Source: Streptomyces rubrogriseus (lineage in GTDB: Bacteria; Actinomycetota; Actinomycetes; Streptomycetales; Streptomycetaceae). Taken from it: a stretch of DNA of 64,000 bases. Made by a program: the position numbers and the translations under genes. The stretch covers positions 3,286,001 to 3,350,000 of the forward strand of contig NZ_CP116256.1 of assembly GCF_027947575.1 (NCBI RefSeq), written 5' to 3'. Shown here piece after piece: positions 53,705-64,000 of the stretch; position 1 is the stretch's first letter; each line of letters opens with the position of its first letter. The notes beneath the pieces are model-generated. The model made no database searches. It saw only the letters and a list, made by a program, of their open reading frames with translations, and was not told the DNA's origin.

Positions 53705-54069
53705 GTCCTTCACACAACCCACACGATCGTGGGGAAGTCACCTCCGCGGCCTCGCATCGTGACCACGTGGTCGCCGTGAGTATGGCCGTCAGGGAACGGC
53801 ACGGCCTCGGGGCGTGACAGGGTGACCAGTCGCTCAGACGTCCGGCGTCTCGGGTGAGTGCCGCGTGGACGGCCTTCGGGTACTGATCGACGTCGTCCAC
53901 GGCGTGGAAGGCCGCCGGATACCCAGGCAGACCGCCGCCCGTGGTGGACCACGACGCCGTGGATGGCGGCCTCTGGTAGAACCGGGCGGTGGGCCCTCGG
54001 AGTCGCCCCGAAGACCCCTTCGTCCGACCACGGCCCGTCCGCTGCCCGGACTACACCCTGGAGCCCGCT

Positions 54070-54573
54070 TTGGCCTTGCGAACAGCTCACACCCGGCCCG
54101 TATCCCTTCTCCTGGCGACCGTGCTGGCGGCCTCGGCGCTCACCGGCTGCACGCTGATGGACCTCGCCCAGGACTGCGAGGGGACCGACGCCCGGGTCGA
54201 GGAGCTGGCGGCGCTCCACATCCTTGACTCCCGGCCCGACGGGGCCACCGTCGCCCGGGGCTTCGAAGAGGTCGACGCCGGTTGCTGGTCCGACAGCGGC
54301 GACGCCACGGTGTACGCCGAGCGGACATACGCCTTCCCCGGCACGCGGGCCGACGTGGCAGCGCATTACCGGACGGCCGCGCGACAGGACGGATGGAGCC
54401 CAGACCCCGACGCCGCGCCCGACGTCCTGAGCTTCGTGAAGAAGACCATGAACCTGCGGATCGTCTTCCTCACCGCCGAACTGCTCGCGGAGCTCGCGCA
54501 AGAGGGCCATGGAAGCCGCCCCGACCTCAGCACCGGTGCCGGTTACTCGATCAACGTCGACTCGTACGCATAG
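54070..54573 (+). CDS. Putative lipoprotein
   Basis: A protein of about 167 aa with a lipoprotein signal: RPVSLLLATVLAASALTGC, where Cys would be lipidated, then the mature acidic domain TLMDLAQDCEGTDARVEEL. The remainder (AERTYAFPGTRADVAAHYRT, then DGWSPDPDAAPDVLSFVKKT) resembles small Streptomyces lipoproteins of unknown function. The start is uncertain. TTG 54070 gives a compact signal peptide with GGAG 6 nt upstream and is used here; TTG 54076 is close by, and a GTG at 53989 would add 27 unlikely residues. It faces the TetR gene convergently. Confidence 0.65.
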   Translation: MALRTAHTRPVSLLLATVLAASALTGCTLMDLAQDCEGTDARVEELAALHILDSRPDGATVARGFEEVDAGCWSDSGDATVYAERTYAFPGTRADVAAHYRTAARQDGWSPDPDAAPDVLSFVKKTMNLRIVFLTAELLAELAQEGHGSRPDLSTGAGYSINVDSYA

Positions 54574-54634
54574 CGGCACCAAGGCGGGCTGCTGGACGTC
54601 GGCATCGAAGAGAGGGCCGCGGCCGAGCTTCAGG

Positions 54635-55219
54635 TCAGGCCCCAGGTCCGGGTTCCCCGACGAACGCCCCGACAAGTTCGCGGACGTACGCCTCGTCCGT
54701 GCCCGGAATCGAGAAGACCACCCGGAAGTAGAGCGGCGCGACGATTCGGTCCAGCACCTGCTCCAGGGACGGGGGCGGGGGTGTGTCGCCCCGCTCCCGT
54801 GCTGTGTCGAGTACCGGGCGGAAGCGCTCGCCGACCCTGCGCAGACACTCACGCAGTCCCTCGTGCCGATCGTCGACGTCCGGCGCGACCTCGGCGCGGA
54901 AGAACGCGATGCCGCCGGGCCGGGAGAGTTCGGCCAGCGTCCAGGCCGCCTGGTTCTCCAGGTCGGTGCGCAGGTCTCCGACGAGCGGGGGTGCGCCTGA
55001 CTCGCCGCGGTGCTGGGCGACGTCGGCCAGGAGTGCGGCGAGTGTCCCCCAGCGCCGGTAGACGGTACTGGAGTTGACCCCCGCGCGCTCGGCCACGGCC
55101 GGGAGGGTCACCTGATCGGCGCCGCGTTCGGCAACCAGCGCGATCGCGGCGCCGTGTACGGCGGCACGAACGCGGGCGCTGCGGCCGCCGGGCCGCTTCG
55201 TCGGTGCGTCAGTGTTCAC
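54635..55219 (-). CDS. TetR-family regulator
   Basis: A 194-aa TetR-type repressor. The N-terminal helix-turn-helix is AIALVAERGADQVTLPAVAE followed by RAGVNSSTVYRRWGTLAALL. The C-terminal ligand domain is the common TetR_C type (WTLAELSRPGGIAFFRAEVA and the helical rest). It is divergent from the SnoaL-like gene across 98 bp that contain a clear dyad, so autoregulation and control of the SnoaL-like gene are likely. The GTG at 55219 gives the usual 15-20 residue arm before the domain, but its ribosome site is unusually close (GGAGGGGTG). Confidence 0.92.
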   Translation of the reverse strand: MNTDAPTKRPGGRSARVRAAVHGAAIALVAERGADQVTLPAVAERAGVNSSTVYRRWGTLAALLADVAQHRGESGAPPLVGDLRTDLENQAAWTLAELSRPGGIAFFRAEVAPDVDDRHEGLRECLRRVGERFRPVLDTARERGDTPPPPSLEQVLDRIVAPLYFRVVFSIPGTDEAYVRELVGAFVGEPGPGA

Positions 55220-55273
55220 CCCTCCACTCTAAAGCAAAGAGTTGCGCGTTAAACGCCGGTGAGCCTACAGTCA

Positions 55274-55301
55274 CGCTAAAGCGGAAGTCATCGCTTTAAC
55301 G
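55274..55301. promoter_or_regulatory. TetR operator candidate
   Basis: CGCTAAAGCG (55274-55283), 8 nt, CGCTTTAACG (55292-55301): 10-bp arms with one mismatch, 17 bp upstream of the SnoaL-like ATG. Related AT-rich half sites (CTCTAAAGC near 55228 and CGTTAAACG near 55245) lie closer to the TetR start. This suits a TetR dimer controlling both genes. Confidence 0.75.
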
Positions 55302-55317
55302 CTACGAAGGGAACACC

Positions 55318-55704
55318 ATGTCCAGCAACGAAGCCGCCCTCGCCCTCGGGCGCACCTTCCATCAGGCCCTCGTCTCGGCCGACTGGAGCGGCATCCGAGC
55401 CCTGCTGCACGACGACGCCACCTGGTCCCTGCCCGGCGACAACGCCATCTCAGGCACGGCCGACGGCGCCGACGCGGTGGTGGAGCGCGCTCAGCAAATC
55501 GCCTCGTACGGCCTCGACTTCAAGCTGCTGCACCTCCTGGTCAGCAGGGAGAACCTGGCGCTCTCCCTGCACAACACGGCCCGCCGGGAGGATGCGGTCC
55601 TGGACGAACACCTGGCCACCGTCTGCCGGCTCCGCGACGGAAAGATCGCGAGTATCGAGACCTATCTCTCCGACGTACCCGGGATGAACGCCTTCTTCGT
55701 CTGA
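55318..55704 (+). CDS. SnoaL-like / NTF2-fold protein
   Basis: A 128-aa single-domain protein of the SnoaL-like (NTF2) fold. It begins with helix ALALGRTFHQALVSADWSGI, then RALLHDDATWSLPGDNAISG, and ends with the beta sheet HLATVCRLRDGKIASIETYL, a typical SnoaL_2 tail. Members are small polyketide cyclases, isomerases or ligand-binding proteins; the catalytic Asp/His cannot be assigned here. The ATG at 55318 follows a GAAGGGA ribosome site. It is presumably the main target of the divergent TetR regulator, which would be released by the small molecule this protein handles. Confidence 0.88.
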   Translation: MSSNEAALALGRTFHQALVSADWSGIRALLHDDATWSLPGDNAISGTADGADAVVERAQQIASYGLDFKLLHLLVSRENLALSLHNTARREDAVLDEHLATVCRLRDGKIASIETYLSDVPGMNAFFV

Positions 55705-55734
55705 CGACTCCCGGCCGGGGCTGGGACCCGAGTC

Positions 55735-55746
55735 GGGACGCGTCCC
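55735..55746. terminator. Palindrome between converging genes
   Basis: GGGACGCGTCCC, a perfect 12-bp palindrome in the 59-bp gap between the SnoaL-like and VOC stops. It is flanked by GAGTCGG repeats that could extend the structure. It probably acts as a bidirectional terminator. Confidence 0.4.
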
Positions 55747-55763
55747 GCGAGTCGGGGCAGTCT

Positions 55764-56186
55764 TCAGTCAGTGGTTCGCGACGGTGGCGCGGTGCGTGGG
55801 CGATGCGCCCGGACGTCCACGGGGCGTCCATCGGGATCGCGAGCCGTCATCGTCCACTGTGTGGGAAGTGTCGTGATCGGGCCGACCGGCCACCCCGAAT
55901 CCAGGATTCGATCGCGAACCTCGCACAGCCGCGCGTAGGTGCCCACGCGAAGCCCCCATCCCGCGTTGCCGAGCGGATCGAGGTCGGTGGTGGGGGCGGT
56001 ATCGGTTTCGACGATCATCAGGTGGTCGTCCCCGCCGACGTCGACGACTGCGATCCGAGGATCGGAACCGGTCGCGGCGCGCTCGAACGCGAGCGCTGCT
56101 CCGAGCAGTTCCGTGTAGTACCCCACGAGCCGGTCGAGGTCGGCCGTGGCCAGCGTCAGATGGTTGATTCCCAAGAGATCCGCCAT
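55764..56186 (-). CDS. VOC-family (glyoxalase-like) protein
   Basis: A 140-aa VOC protein with the pattern of fosfomycin-resistance and dioxygenase-like members: INHLTLATADLDRLVGYYTE (first strand with the metal-ligand His), DDHLMIVETD, and WTMTARDPDGRPVDVRAHRP with the DPDG turn near the end. The third ligand (a Glu in classic members) is replaced or shifted, so catalytic activity is uncertain. The ATG at 56186 is at the expected start. It is divergent from panD with 222 bp between them. Confidence 0.9.
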   Translation of the reverse strand: MADLLGINHLTLATADLDRLVGYYTELLGAALAFERAATGSDPRIAVVDVGGDDHLMIVETDTAPTTDLDPLGNAGWGLRVGTYARLCEVRDRILDSGWPVGPITTLPTQWTMTARDPDGRPVDVRAHRPRTAPPSRTTD

Positions 56187-56408
56187 GGTGCGCCCACTGT
56201 AGTCCGGCCGCTGGGACCGGGGGCAGCCTGCTGCTCAGGGCAGGTGCACGATGACGTCGCCGACGCCGCGGCGGGTCCGTGAGGGGGCAGCGTCAGTCCT
56301 GAAGAGCCCGGGGAACAGCTGTCCGGGCACGCGGCTCGTTGTAGGCTGTCGGCACAGCCCTTGACCTGCAAGTACGCAGGCAGGGAGCCTACCTTTGGGA
56401 GTACCCCG

Positions 56409-56828
56409 ATGTTCCGTACAATGTTCAAGTCCAAGATCCACCGCGCCACCGTCACCCAGGCCGACCTGCACTACGTCGGCTCGGTGACCATCGACGCCGA
56501 CCTGCTGGACGCCGCCGATCTGCTGCCCGGTGAGCTGGTGCACATCGTGGACATCACCAACGGGGCCCGGCTGGAGACGTACGTCATCGAGGGGGAGCGC
56601 GGGTCCGGGGTGATCGGGATCAACGGGGCCGCGGCCCACCTCGTGCACCCCGGTGACCTGGTGATCCTCATCAGCTACGCCCAGGTCACCGACGCCGAGG
56701 CGCGGTCGCTGCGGCCCCGGGTCGTGCACGTGGACGGGGACAACCGTATCGTCGGCCTGGGCGCCGACGCGTCGGAGCCGGTACCGGGCTCGGACCAGGA
56801 ACGCAGCCCTCAGGCCGTGTCGGCCTGA
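56409..56828 (+). CDS. panD: Aspartate 1-decarboxylase
   Basis: Makes beta-alanine from L-aspartate for pantothenate and CoA. The 139-aa proenzyme cleaves itself between Gly24 and Ser25 (HYVGSVTID), Ser25 becoming the pyruvoyl cofactor. Conserved elements are [18 protein letters not shown] at the start, the [11 protein letters not shown] stretch and the [10 protein letters not shown] core. The ATG at 56409 fits PanD length; an in-frame upstream ATG at 56361 adds a 16-residue leader without support. A purine-rich GGGAG lies upstream. panB/panC are not adjacent. The acetyltransferase gene follows 51 bp later. Confidence 0.96.
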   Translation: MFRTMFKSKIHRATVTQADLHYVGSVTIDADLLDAADLLPGELVHIVDITNGARLETYVIEGERGSGVIGINGAAAHLVHPGDLVILISYAQVTDAEARSLRPRVVHVDGDNRIVGLGADASEPVPGSDQERSPQAVSA

Positions 56829-56879
56829 CGTACCGGTGTACTGACCTGCTGACCCCGCGGGGACGAGGAGCGTGTGGCC

Positions 56880-57224
56880 GTGAGTGACATCGAGATCCGT
56901 GACGACCGGGCGGCGGGACGGCTGGAGGCGGTCGCGGCCGGAGAGGTCGTCGGGCGCGTCGAGTACTTCGTCCTGGAGGCTCCCGCGAGGGCCCTCGTCC
57001 CCGTCCACACGATCGTCGAACCGGCCCACGAGGGCCGGGGCATCGCCGGTTCCCTGGCGCGTGAGCTGTACGGAATCGCACGACGGGAGGGCGTCACCGT
57101 CGCCCCGCTGTGCCCGTACGTCGTGAAGTGGGCCGAGCGGCATCCGGACGAGGCGCCCGCCGCCGATCCGGAGCTGCTGCGCGCGGCGAAGGAGTGGCTC
57201 GTGGCACATCCCGGGCTGTTCTGA
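56880..57224 (+). CDS. GNAT-type N-acetyltransferase (YjdJ-like)
   Basis: A 114-aa small GCN5-like acetyltransferase of the Acetyltransf_CG type. Residues IEIRDDRAAGRLEAVAAGEV lead into RVEYFVLEAPARALVPVHTI; the acetyl-CoA loop is VEPAHEGRGIAGSLARELY and the C-terminal block is APLCPYVVKWAERHPD. The acceptor is unknown. Start choice: GTG 56880 gives the expected SDIEIRDD beginning and good spacing to GAGGAG, while GTG 56874 adds two residues. It lies 51 bp after panD and is likely in the same transcript. Confidence 0.88.
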   Translation: MSDIEIRDDRAAGRLEAVAAGEVVGRVEYFVLEAPARALVPVHTIVEPAHEGRGIAGSLARELYGIARREGVTVAPLCPYVVKWAERHPDEAPAADPELLRAAKEWLVAHPGLF

Positions 57225-57258
57225 CCCGGACGAGGTGAAGAGAAGCGGAGGGGACGGC

Positions 57259-57945
57259 GTGCTGGCGCTCCTGCACACCTCGGCCGTTCACGTTCCGGTC
57301 TTCGACGCGCTGCGTGACGCGGGCCATCCGGGCCTTGAACTGCGGCATCACGTCGACGCGGAGCTGCTGGAGCGGGCGCGGCGCGAAGGACCCGAGTCGG
57401 TGGCCGACGCCGTCGCCGCCGTGCTGAGGCGGGCGGTGGCGGAAGGGGCACGCGCCGTACTGTGCACCTGCTCGACCATCGGGGCTGTCGCCGAGGCGGC
57501 GGCCGCCGGGGCCGGCGTGCCGGTACTGCGCGTCGACCGGCCCATGGCCGCCGCTGCGGTGGCCGTCGGTCCGCGTGTCCTCGTCCTCGCCGCCCTGGAG
57601 AGCACGCTCGCGCCGACGGCGGCACTGATCGCGGAGGAGGCGCGCCGCGCGGACCGGCCCGTGGAGGTGCGGACCCGGCTGGTGGAGGGCGCCTGGTCGC
57701 GGTTCGAGGCCGGCGACGGCGAAGGCTACCTGCGCCGGGTTGCCGAGGCGGCCGACTCCGTGACCGGCGCCGACGTGATCGTCCTGGCCCAGGCGTCCAT
57801 GGCACCCGCCAGGAAGTCGACGACGGCCCGCGTTCCCGTGCTGGCCAGTCCCGAGCCCGGGCTGGCCGCCGGGGCGGCGGCGGCACGCAGGGACCGGCCG
57901 AGCACGCTGGCCCACCCGGACGCCGGGGTTCCTACCGGCGAGTGA
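57259..57945 (+). CDS. Aspartate/glutamate racemase-family protein
   Basis: A 228-aa protein of the Asp/Glu/hydantoin racemase superfamily. The first catalytic Cys is in AVLCTCSTIG (about residue 75). At the second catalytic position family racemases have ACxS-like VLACASM, but here it is VLAQASM, so the second Cys is absent and a true racemase mechanism is unlikely. It could be a decarboxylase-like or non-catalytic member. GTG 57259 is used because GGAGGGG lies 5 nt upstream; GTG 57235 is an in-frame alternative with a poor ribosome site. It follows the GNAT gene by 34 bp on the same strand, so it is probably in the panD transcript. Confidence 0.8.
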   Translation: MLALLHTSAVHVPVFDALRDAGHPGLELRHHVDAELLERARREGPESVADAVAAVLRRAVAEGARAVLCTCSTIGAVAEAAAAGAGVPVLRVDRPMAAAAVAVGPRVLVLAALESTLAPTAALIAEEARRADRPVEVRTRLVEGAWSRFEAGDGEGYLRRVAEAADSVTGADVIVLAQASMAPARKSTTARVPVLASPEPGLAAGAAAARRDRPSTLAHPDAGVPTGE

Positions 57946-58022
57946 GTGAGGAGGCGGCCGTCGGGTAGGCGGGGGACAAGTCCACAGAGCCGACGTCGAC
58001 CGACTGGCCGGAGGACAGCGCC

Positions 58023-58351
58023 ATGACGAACCCGTATCCGGATCCCGTCCCGCCCGGGCCCACTCCAGGACCCTCTCCCGGTCCGGACCCGGAGCCCCCG
58101 CATCCGCACCCGGACCCGGCCTCACCACCGGCCCCCGGCCCGGAACCGACCCCTCCGCCGCCGCCCCCAGGTCCCGGGCCGCAACCCACGCCCCAGCCTC
58201 CGGGTCCCGGCCCGCAGCCGACCCCGCCGCCCCCGGCCCCGGCCCGCAGCCGCCGCCCGACCCGCCCGGTCCTCCCGGGCCCGCGCCGTCCCCGATCCCG
58301 CCGGGGCCCGAGCCCGCGCCCAACCCCGAACCTGGGCCGCCCCTCACCTGA
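58023..58351 (+). pseudogene. Proline-rich small protein, probably frameshifted
   Basis: Starting at ATG 58023 the protein is almost entirely Pro/Gly/Asp (TNPYPDPVPPGPTPGPSPGP and on). At a C5 run (58230-58234) the pattern breaks into Arg/Ser-rich sequence that would run on into gnd antisense. In another frame the proline pattern continues smoothly (PGPAPSPIPPGPEPAPNPEP) and stops at 58349-58351. One lost C would explain this. It could be a sequencing error or a real mutation. The protein would be about 110 aa, possibly a disordered wall-associated or adaptor protein; I know no function. Confidence 0.5.
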
Positions 58352-58399
58352 GCGAGGGGGCGCCGCACGCCGGGGGAGGGCACGGGTGAAGGGGTGGGG

Positions 58400-59839
58400 C
58401 TACGCGGTGACCTCCGACCGGTCACCGCCCCACAGTGTGTGGAAGGCGCCGCCCCGGTCCGTCCTGCGGTACGTGTGCGCCCCGAAGAAGTCCCGCTGTC
58501 CCTGGGTCAGCGCGGCGGGCAGCCGCTCGGCGCGCAGCGCGTCGTAGTAGGCGAGGGCGGCGGCGAAGCCCGGCGTCGGCACGCCCTGCCGGGTCGCGGC
58601 GACCAGGACCTCGCGCCAGTCGTCCTGCGCGGCGGCGATCTCCTGGGCGAACGTCTCGTCCGACAGCAGGCTCGGCAGGTCCGGCCGGGCGTCGTAGGCG
58701 GCCCGGATGCGGTCCAGGAAGGCCGCCCGGATGATGCAGCCGCCGCGCCAGATCGCCGAGACGGCGCCGAGATCGATGTCCCAGTCGTACTCCTCGCTGC
58801 CCGCGGCGATCTCGTGGAAGCCCTGCGTGTACGACACGATCTTCGAGGCGTACAGCGCCTGCTCGACGCGGTCGGCGAAGGCGGCCGCCTCCGACTCGCC
58901 GAGCGGGGACGCCTTCGGGCCGGCCAGGCCGCGCGAGGCGTCACGCAGTGCCGCGTGCCCGGACAGGGAGCGCGCGAAGACGGCCTCCGCGATGCCCGAC
59001 ACCGGCACGCCCAGGTCCAGCGCGATCTGCACCGTCCAGCGGCCGGTGCCCTTCTGCTCCGCCTGGTCGACCACCACGTCCACGAACGGCTTGCCCGTCG
59101 CCCCGTCCACGTGCGACAGGACCTCCGCCGTGATCTCGATCAGGTACGAGTCCAGGCGGCCAGTGTTCCAGGTCCGGAAGATCTCCGCGATCTGCGCGGG
59201 GGAGTACCCGGCGACGTCGCGCAGCAGCTGGTACGCCTCGCCGATCAACTGCATGTCGGCGTACTCGATGCCGTTGTGCACCATCTTGACGAAGTGACCG
59301 GCGCCGTCGGGCCCGACGTGCGTCACGCAGGGCGCCTCGTCCGCCGCCTTCGCCGAGATCTTCTCCAGCATCGGGCCCAGGGACTCGTACGACTCCTTCG
59401 AGCCGCCCGGCATGATGCTGGGCCCGTGCAGCGCGCCCTCCTCGCCGCCCGAGATGCCGGTGCCCACGAAATGGATGCCCTGCTCGCGCAGTTCGCGCTC
59501 CCGGCGCCGGGTGTCCGCGAAGTGCGCGTTGCCCCCGTCGATGATCATGTCCCCGGGCTCGAGGAGCGGGGCGAACTCCCGGATCACCGCGTCGGTCGGG
59601 TCACCGGCCTTCACCATGATCACCAGGCGTCGCGGGCGCTCCAGCGCGGCCACGAACTCCTTGGCGGTCTCGGTCGCCACGAAATCGCCCTCGCTCCCGA
59701 ACTCCTCCACCAGCGCGTGCGTGCGCGACGCGGTCCGGTTGTGCACAGCGACGGTGTAGCCGTTGCGGGCGAAGTTGCGGGCGAGGTTGCGGCCCATGAC
59801 CGCGAGACCCGTGACGCCGATCTGCGCTGTAGTGCTCAT
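58400..59839 (-). CDS. gnd: 6-phosphogluconate dehydrogenase (decarboxylating)
   Basis: Oxidises 6-phosphogluconate to ribulose 5-phosphate plus CO2 and NADPH in the pentose phosphate pathway. 479 aa, the long homodimeric form. The N-terminal loop is IGVTGLAVMGRNLARNFARN, and the signature GTGISGGEEGALHGPSIMPGG binds substrate. Substrate-loop residues also sit in VGPDGAGHFVKMVHNGIEYA, with the catalytic Lys in HFVKMVHNGIE. The ATG at 59839 has AGGAG 9 nt upstream. A longer in-frame start at 59950 lacks support. It is transcribed toward the proline-rich ORF. Confidence 0.97.
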   Translation of the reverse strand: MSTTAQIGVTGLAVMGRNLARNFARNGYTVAVHNRTASRTHALVEEFGSEGDFVATETAKEFVAALERPRRLVIMVKAGDPTDAVIREFAPLLEPGDMIIDGGNAHFADTRRRERELREQGIHFVGTGISGGEEGALHGPSIMPGGSKESYESLGPMLEKISAKAADEAPCVTHVGPDGAGHFVKMVHNGIEYADMQLIGEAYQLLRDVAGYSPAQIAEIFRTWNTGRLDSYLIEITAEVLSHVDGATGKPFVDVVVDQAEQKGTGRWTVQIALDLGVPVSGIAEAVFARSLSGHAALRDASRGLAGPKASPLGESEAAAFADRVEQALYASKIVSYTQGFHEIAAGSEEYDWDIDLGAVSAIWRGGCIIRAAFLDRIRAAYDARPDLPSLLSDETFAQEIAAAQDDWREVLVAATRQGVPTPGFAAALAYYDALRAERLPAALTQGQRDFFGAHTYRRTDRGGAFHTLWGGDRSEVTA

Positions 59840-60072
59840 TGGGTTGGCTCCTAGTGACCTTGGTGTCCGTGGTGCCCTGTGTAGGTGGTGCCGGTGCCCG
59901 CCAGTATCGCCGGTTTCGGCGCTCGACCATGCTGACGTGCCGGGACGCACGTCGCACTTTCTGCTTCCCGTTCTCCCCCGCGACCTCAGTACGGGCGGAA
60001 GGGGCCGGGTACCTCAGCGGGGGCGACCTCGCATCCGGCCAACGGCCGCTCCTTCCCGGCCACTCGGGGTGA

Positions 60073-62701
<2,629 letters not shown>

Positions 62702-62928
62702 CGGCTGCTCCTCTGCGTGAGGCGGGGGCGCTGGGCCCGGCGCGGCGAACGGTCGTCATCCATGGACAACACGATGCCGTCTCAGGGTCTTCCCGTCGTC
62801 GTCCCTGAGCATTCTTTGGGTCCTACTACCGATGGAGTACGACGGCGCCGCCGTCCTCCCCAGGGTGGGCGACTTCCGGCCCCGACCCCTGGCCCAGTCC
62901 CCTGAGGGCCCTGATACTACTGCTCTCC

Positions 62929-63819
62929 GTGGACCTCGACCCCGCCCTCTCCGCCCTCCGCCCGCTCGGCGGCTTCTCGGTCCTGCGCGTCTCGCGGACC
63001 GCGCCGTCACGGCGGCCCGCCGCCCTCGCGCCCCTCGCGGACGTCTACGCACCCGAGTACGGAGACGGGGCGCCGGACGTTCAGGTTCCGCTCGAATGCT
63101 CCGATCCGCTGGGCCGTCGTGTCCGCAGGGTCGCCACCGCGCTCGGCGCCCCCGAGGCCCGCGTCGCCGCCTCGGTGGCCCAGCAGGGACTCGCGGCCCG
63201 TCTGTGGTCGGTGACCCTGGGCTGCGCCGTCCTATACGGGCAGGTCCCGGATCTCGACCCCCGGCTGCTGCACTGGGACCCCGAGGCCACCGCTCCCGAC
63301 GACCTGTGGCTCACCGAGGTGCGCGCCCGGCCGGGGGACGGCGTCACCGTCGCGGACGTCGTCCTCACCACCCACCTGGCCCCCCTCGCCGAGGCCGTGC
63401 ACACCCGCTACGGCGTCGCGAGCGGACTGCTGCGCGGCAACGCGGCCTCCGCCCTGGCCGGCGCCGGCCGGGAACTGGAGGGCTGGGCCCGCCGACACGG
63501 CCGTACGGACACCGCCGCCCGCGCCCGGTCGCTCACCGCCGGCCTGCTGGCCCACCCCTTGCTCGCCGGCACCGGGGCGCTCACCGGCACGTCCTTCCGG
63601 CGCCGCAGCTGCTGCCTGTACTACCGGGTGCCGGGCGGGGGCGTCTGCGGCGACTGCTGCTTCCCGAGCCCGCCGGGCCCCGCCCGTCCGCCGCGTCCGC
63701 CCGGCCCTGCCCGTTCCCTGCGCCCGCCGGAGTCCGCCCGTTCCCTGCGCCAGCCCGAGCCCGCCCGCTCCCTGCGCCCGCCGGAGCCCGACAGCCTCAC
63801 GCGCCCGCCGGAGCCCTGA
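62929..63819 (+). CDS. (2Fe-2S)-binding protein, FhuF-like
   Basis: A 296-aa protein with the FhuF-type iron-sulfur motif CC-x10-C-x2-C near the C-terminal third (RRSCCLYYRVPGGGVCGDCC). FhuF-like proteins reduce ferric siderophores in the cytoplasm, so a ferric-reductase or iron-release role is plausible. The N-terminal 200 residues match the helical part of the family. The last about 55 residues are an unusual Pro/Arg tail formed of 9-residue repeats. The GTG at 62929 has a weak ribosome site (CTCCGTGG context). It is divergent from the transporter gene. Confidence 0.8.
   Translation: MDLDPALSALRPLGGFSVLRVSRTAPSRRPAALAPLADVYAPEYGDGAPDVQVPLECSDPLGRRVRRVATALGAPEARVAASVAQQGLAARLWSVTLGCAVLYGQVPDLDPRLLHWDPEATAPDDLWLTEVRARPGDGVTVADVVLTTHLAPLAEAVHTRYGVASGLLRGNAASALAGAGRELEGWARRHGRTDTAARARSLTAGLLAHPLLAGTGALTGTSFRRRSCCLYYRVPGGGVCGDCCFPSPPGPARPPRPPGPARSLRPPESARSLRQPEPARSLRPPEPDSLTRPPEP
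63679..63786 (+). repeat. Four 27-bp repeats in the 2Fe-2S gene tail
   Basis: Four tandem 9-codon units of the form PARSLRPPE (the first diverged, PARPPRPPG). They form the C-terminal tail of the FhuF-like protein. The repeated DNA suggests recent expansion by slippage. Confidence 0.85.
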
Positions 63820-63913
63820 GGGCCACCGCCCCCTCCGCGTCCTCCGCGCTCTTCCCCAGGCGCCCGCTCTGGGTGACCATGAGGGAACCAGCCGCCGAGA
63901 CGGGAGGTTCCGG

Positions 63914-64000
63914 GTGCGCGTGGGACTGCTGACCCGAGAGTTCCCGCCGGACGTCTACGGCGGCGCCGGAGTCCACGTCGAGTTCCTCGCCCGGGAGCTC
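63914..64000 (+). CDS. glgA: Glycogen synthase / GlgA-type glycosyltransferase, N-terminus only
   Basis: The first 29 codons of a GT5/GT4-like glycosyltransferase: RVGLLTREFPPDVYGGAGVH and VEFLAREL match the start of actinobacterial GlgA (in mycobacteria the related GlgM uses maltose 1-phosphate). GTG 63914 has GGGAGG 6 nt upstream. The rest lies beyond the right edge. Confidence 0.85.
   Translation, partial: MRVGLLTREFPPDVYGGAGVHVEFLAREL

Noticed and set aside
53865..54227. Plus-strand 120-codon ORF before the lipoprotein gene
   Set aside because: Arg/Pro/Gly-rich composition without motifs; it overlaps the better supported lipoprotein start region in another frame.

Overview
The window is high-G+C DNA with GTG/TTG starts, purine-rich ribosome binding sites and strongly biased third codon positions, all typical of Streptomyces. 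The gene content agrees: LAL-type LuxR regulators, ECF sigma factors, an actinobacterial type VII (ESX) secretion locus, an Rpf/LysM/M23 wall hydrolase and a glcP-ilvC pair. Both edges cut through genes: a LAL regulator on the left and a GlgA-type glycosyltransferase on the right.

Left arm (1-20530) holds small regulators and redox or oxidoreductase genes: a LAL regulator fragment, an ECF41-like sigma factor with a shortened C-terminus, MarR and ArsR regulators, an SDR dehydrogenase, two paralogous NmrA-like proteins, a glucose permease gene broken by a one-base frameshift, ketol-acid reductoisomerase, a VioB-type ferritin-like protein, a VOC protein, a complete LAL regulator, a secreted amidase with a TTG start, an ABM monooxygenase, a second ECF-like sigma factor and a DyP peroxidase. 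A promoter-like signature, YGTCACA-N16-KGTC, lies upstream of eight genes (MarR, NmrA-1, glcP, ferritin-like, LAL, ABM, NmrA-2, and the metallo-beta-lactamase-fold gene at 53 kb). It resembles the promoter class I associate with ECF41 sigma factors, so many of these genes may form one regulon.

Middle (20894-51811) is a type VII secretion island: two WXG100-like genes, eccD, an EccA-like ATPase fused behind a long beta-helix domain, a divergent unknown gene, two more WXG100-like genes, a three-ATPase eccC, then one uninterrupted 18.75-kb gene for a 6250-residue protein. That protein starts with a WXG100-like domain and contains a NGC motif with a following His, an M35 (aspzincin)-like HEATH metalloprotease site, an OTU-like segment whose catalytic Cys is Gly, duplicated helical modules and a very long beta-rich stretch. 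It has only two cysteines. It is the most notable object here and is best read as a giant T7SS substrate or polymorphic toxin-like protein. A YbaB/EbfC protein and a membrane-anchored ricin-type lectin follow on the opposite strand. eccB, eccE and mycP are not in the window.

Right arm (51.9-64 kb) returns to ordinary chromosome: a decayed UlaA-type PTS permease, an MBL-fold hydrolase, a lipoprotein, a TetR/SnoaL-like divergent pair with a clear operator, a VOC protein, panD, a GNAT acetyltransferase, an Asp/Glu racemase-like protein, a frameshifted proline-rich ORF, gnd, the Rpf-LysM-M23 hydrolase, a DMT transporter, a 2Fe-2S protein and the start of glgA. No tRNA, rRNA, CRISPR array or recognisable transposase was seen.
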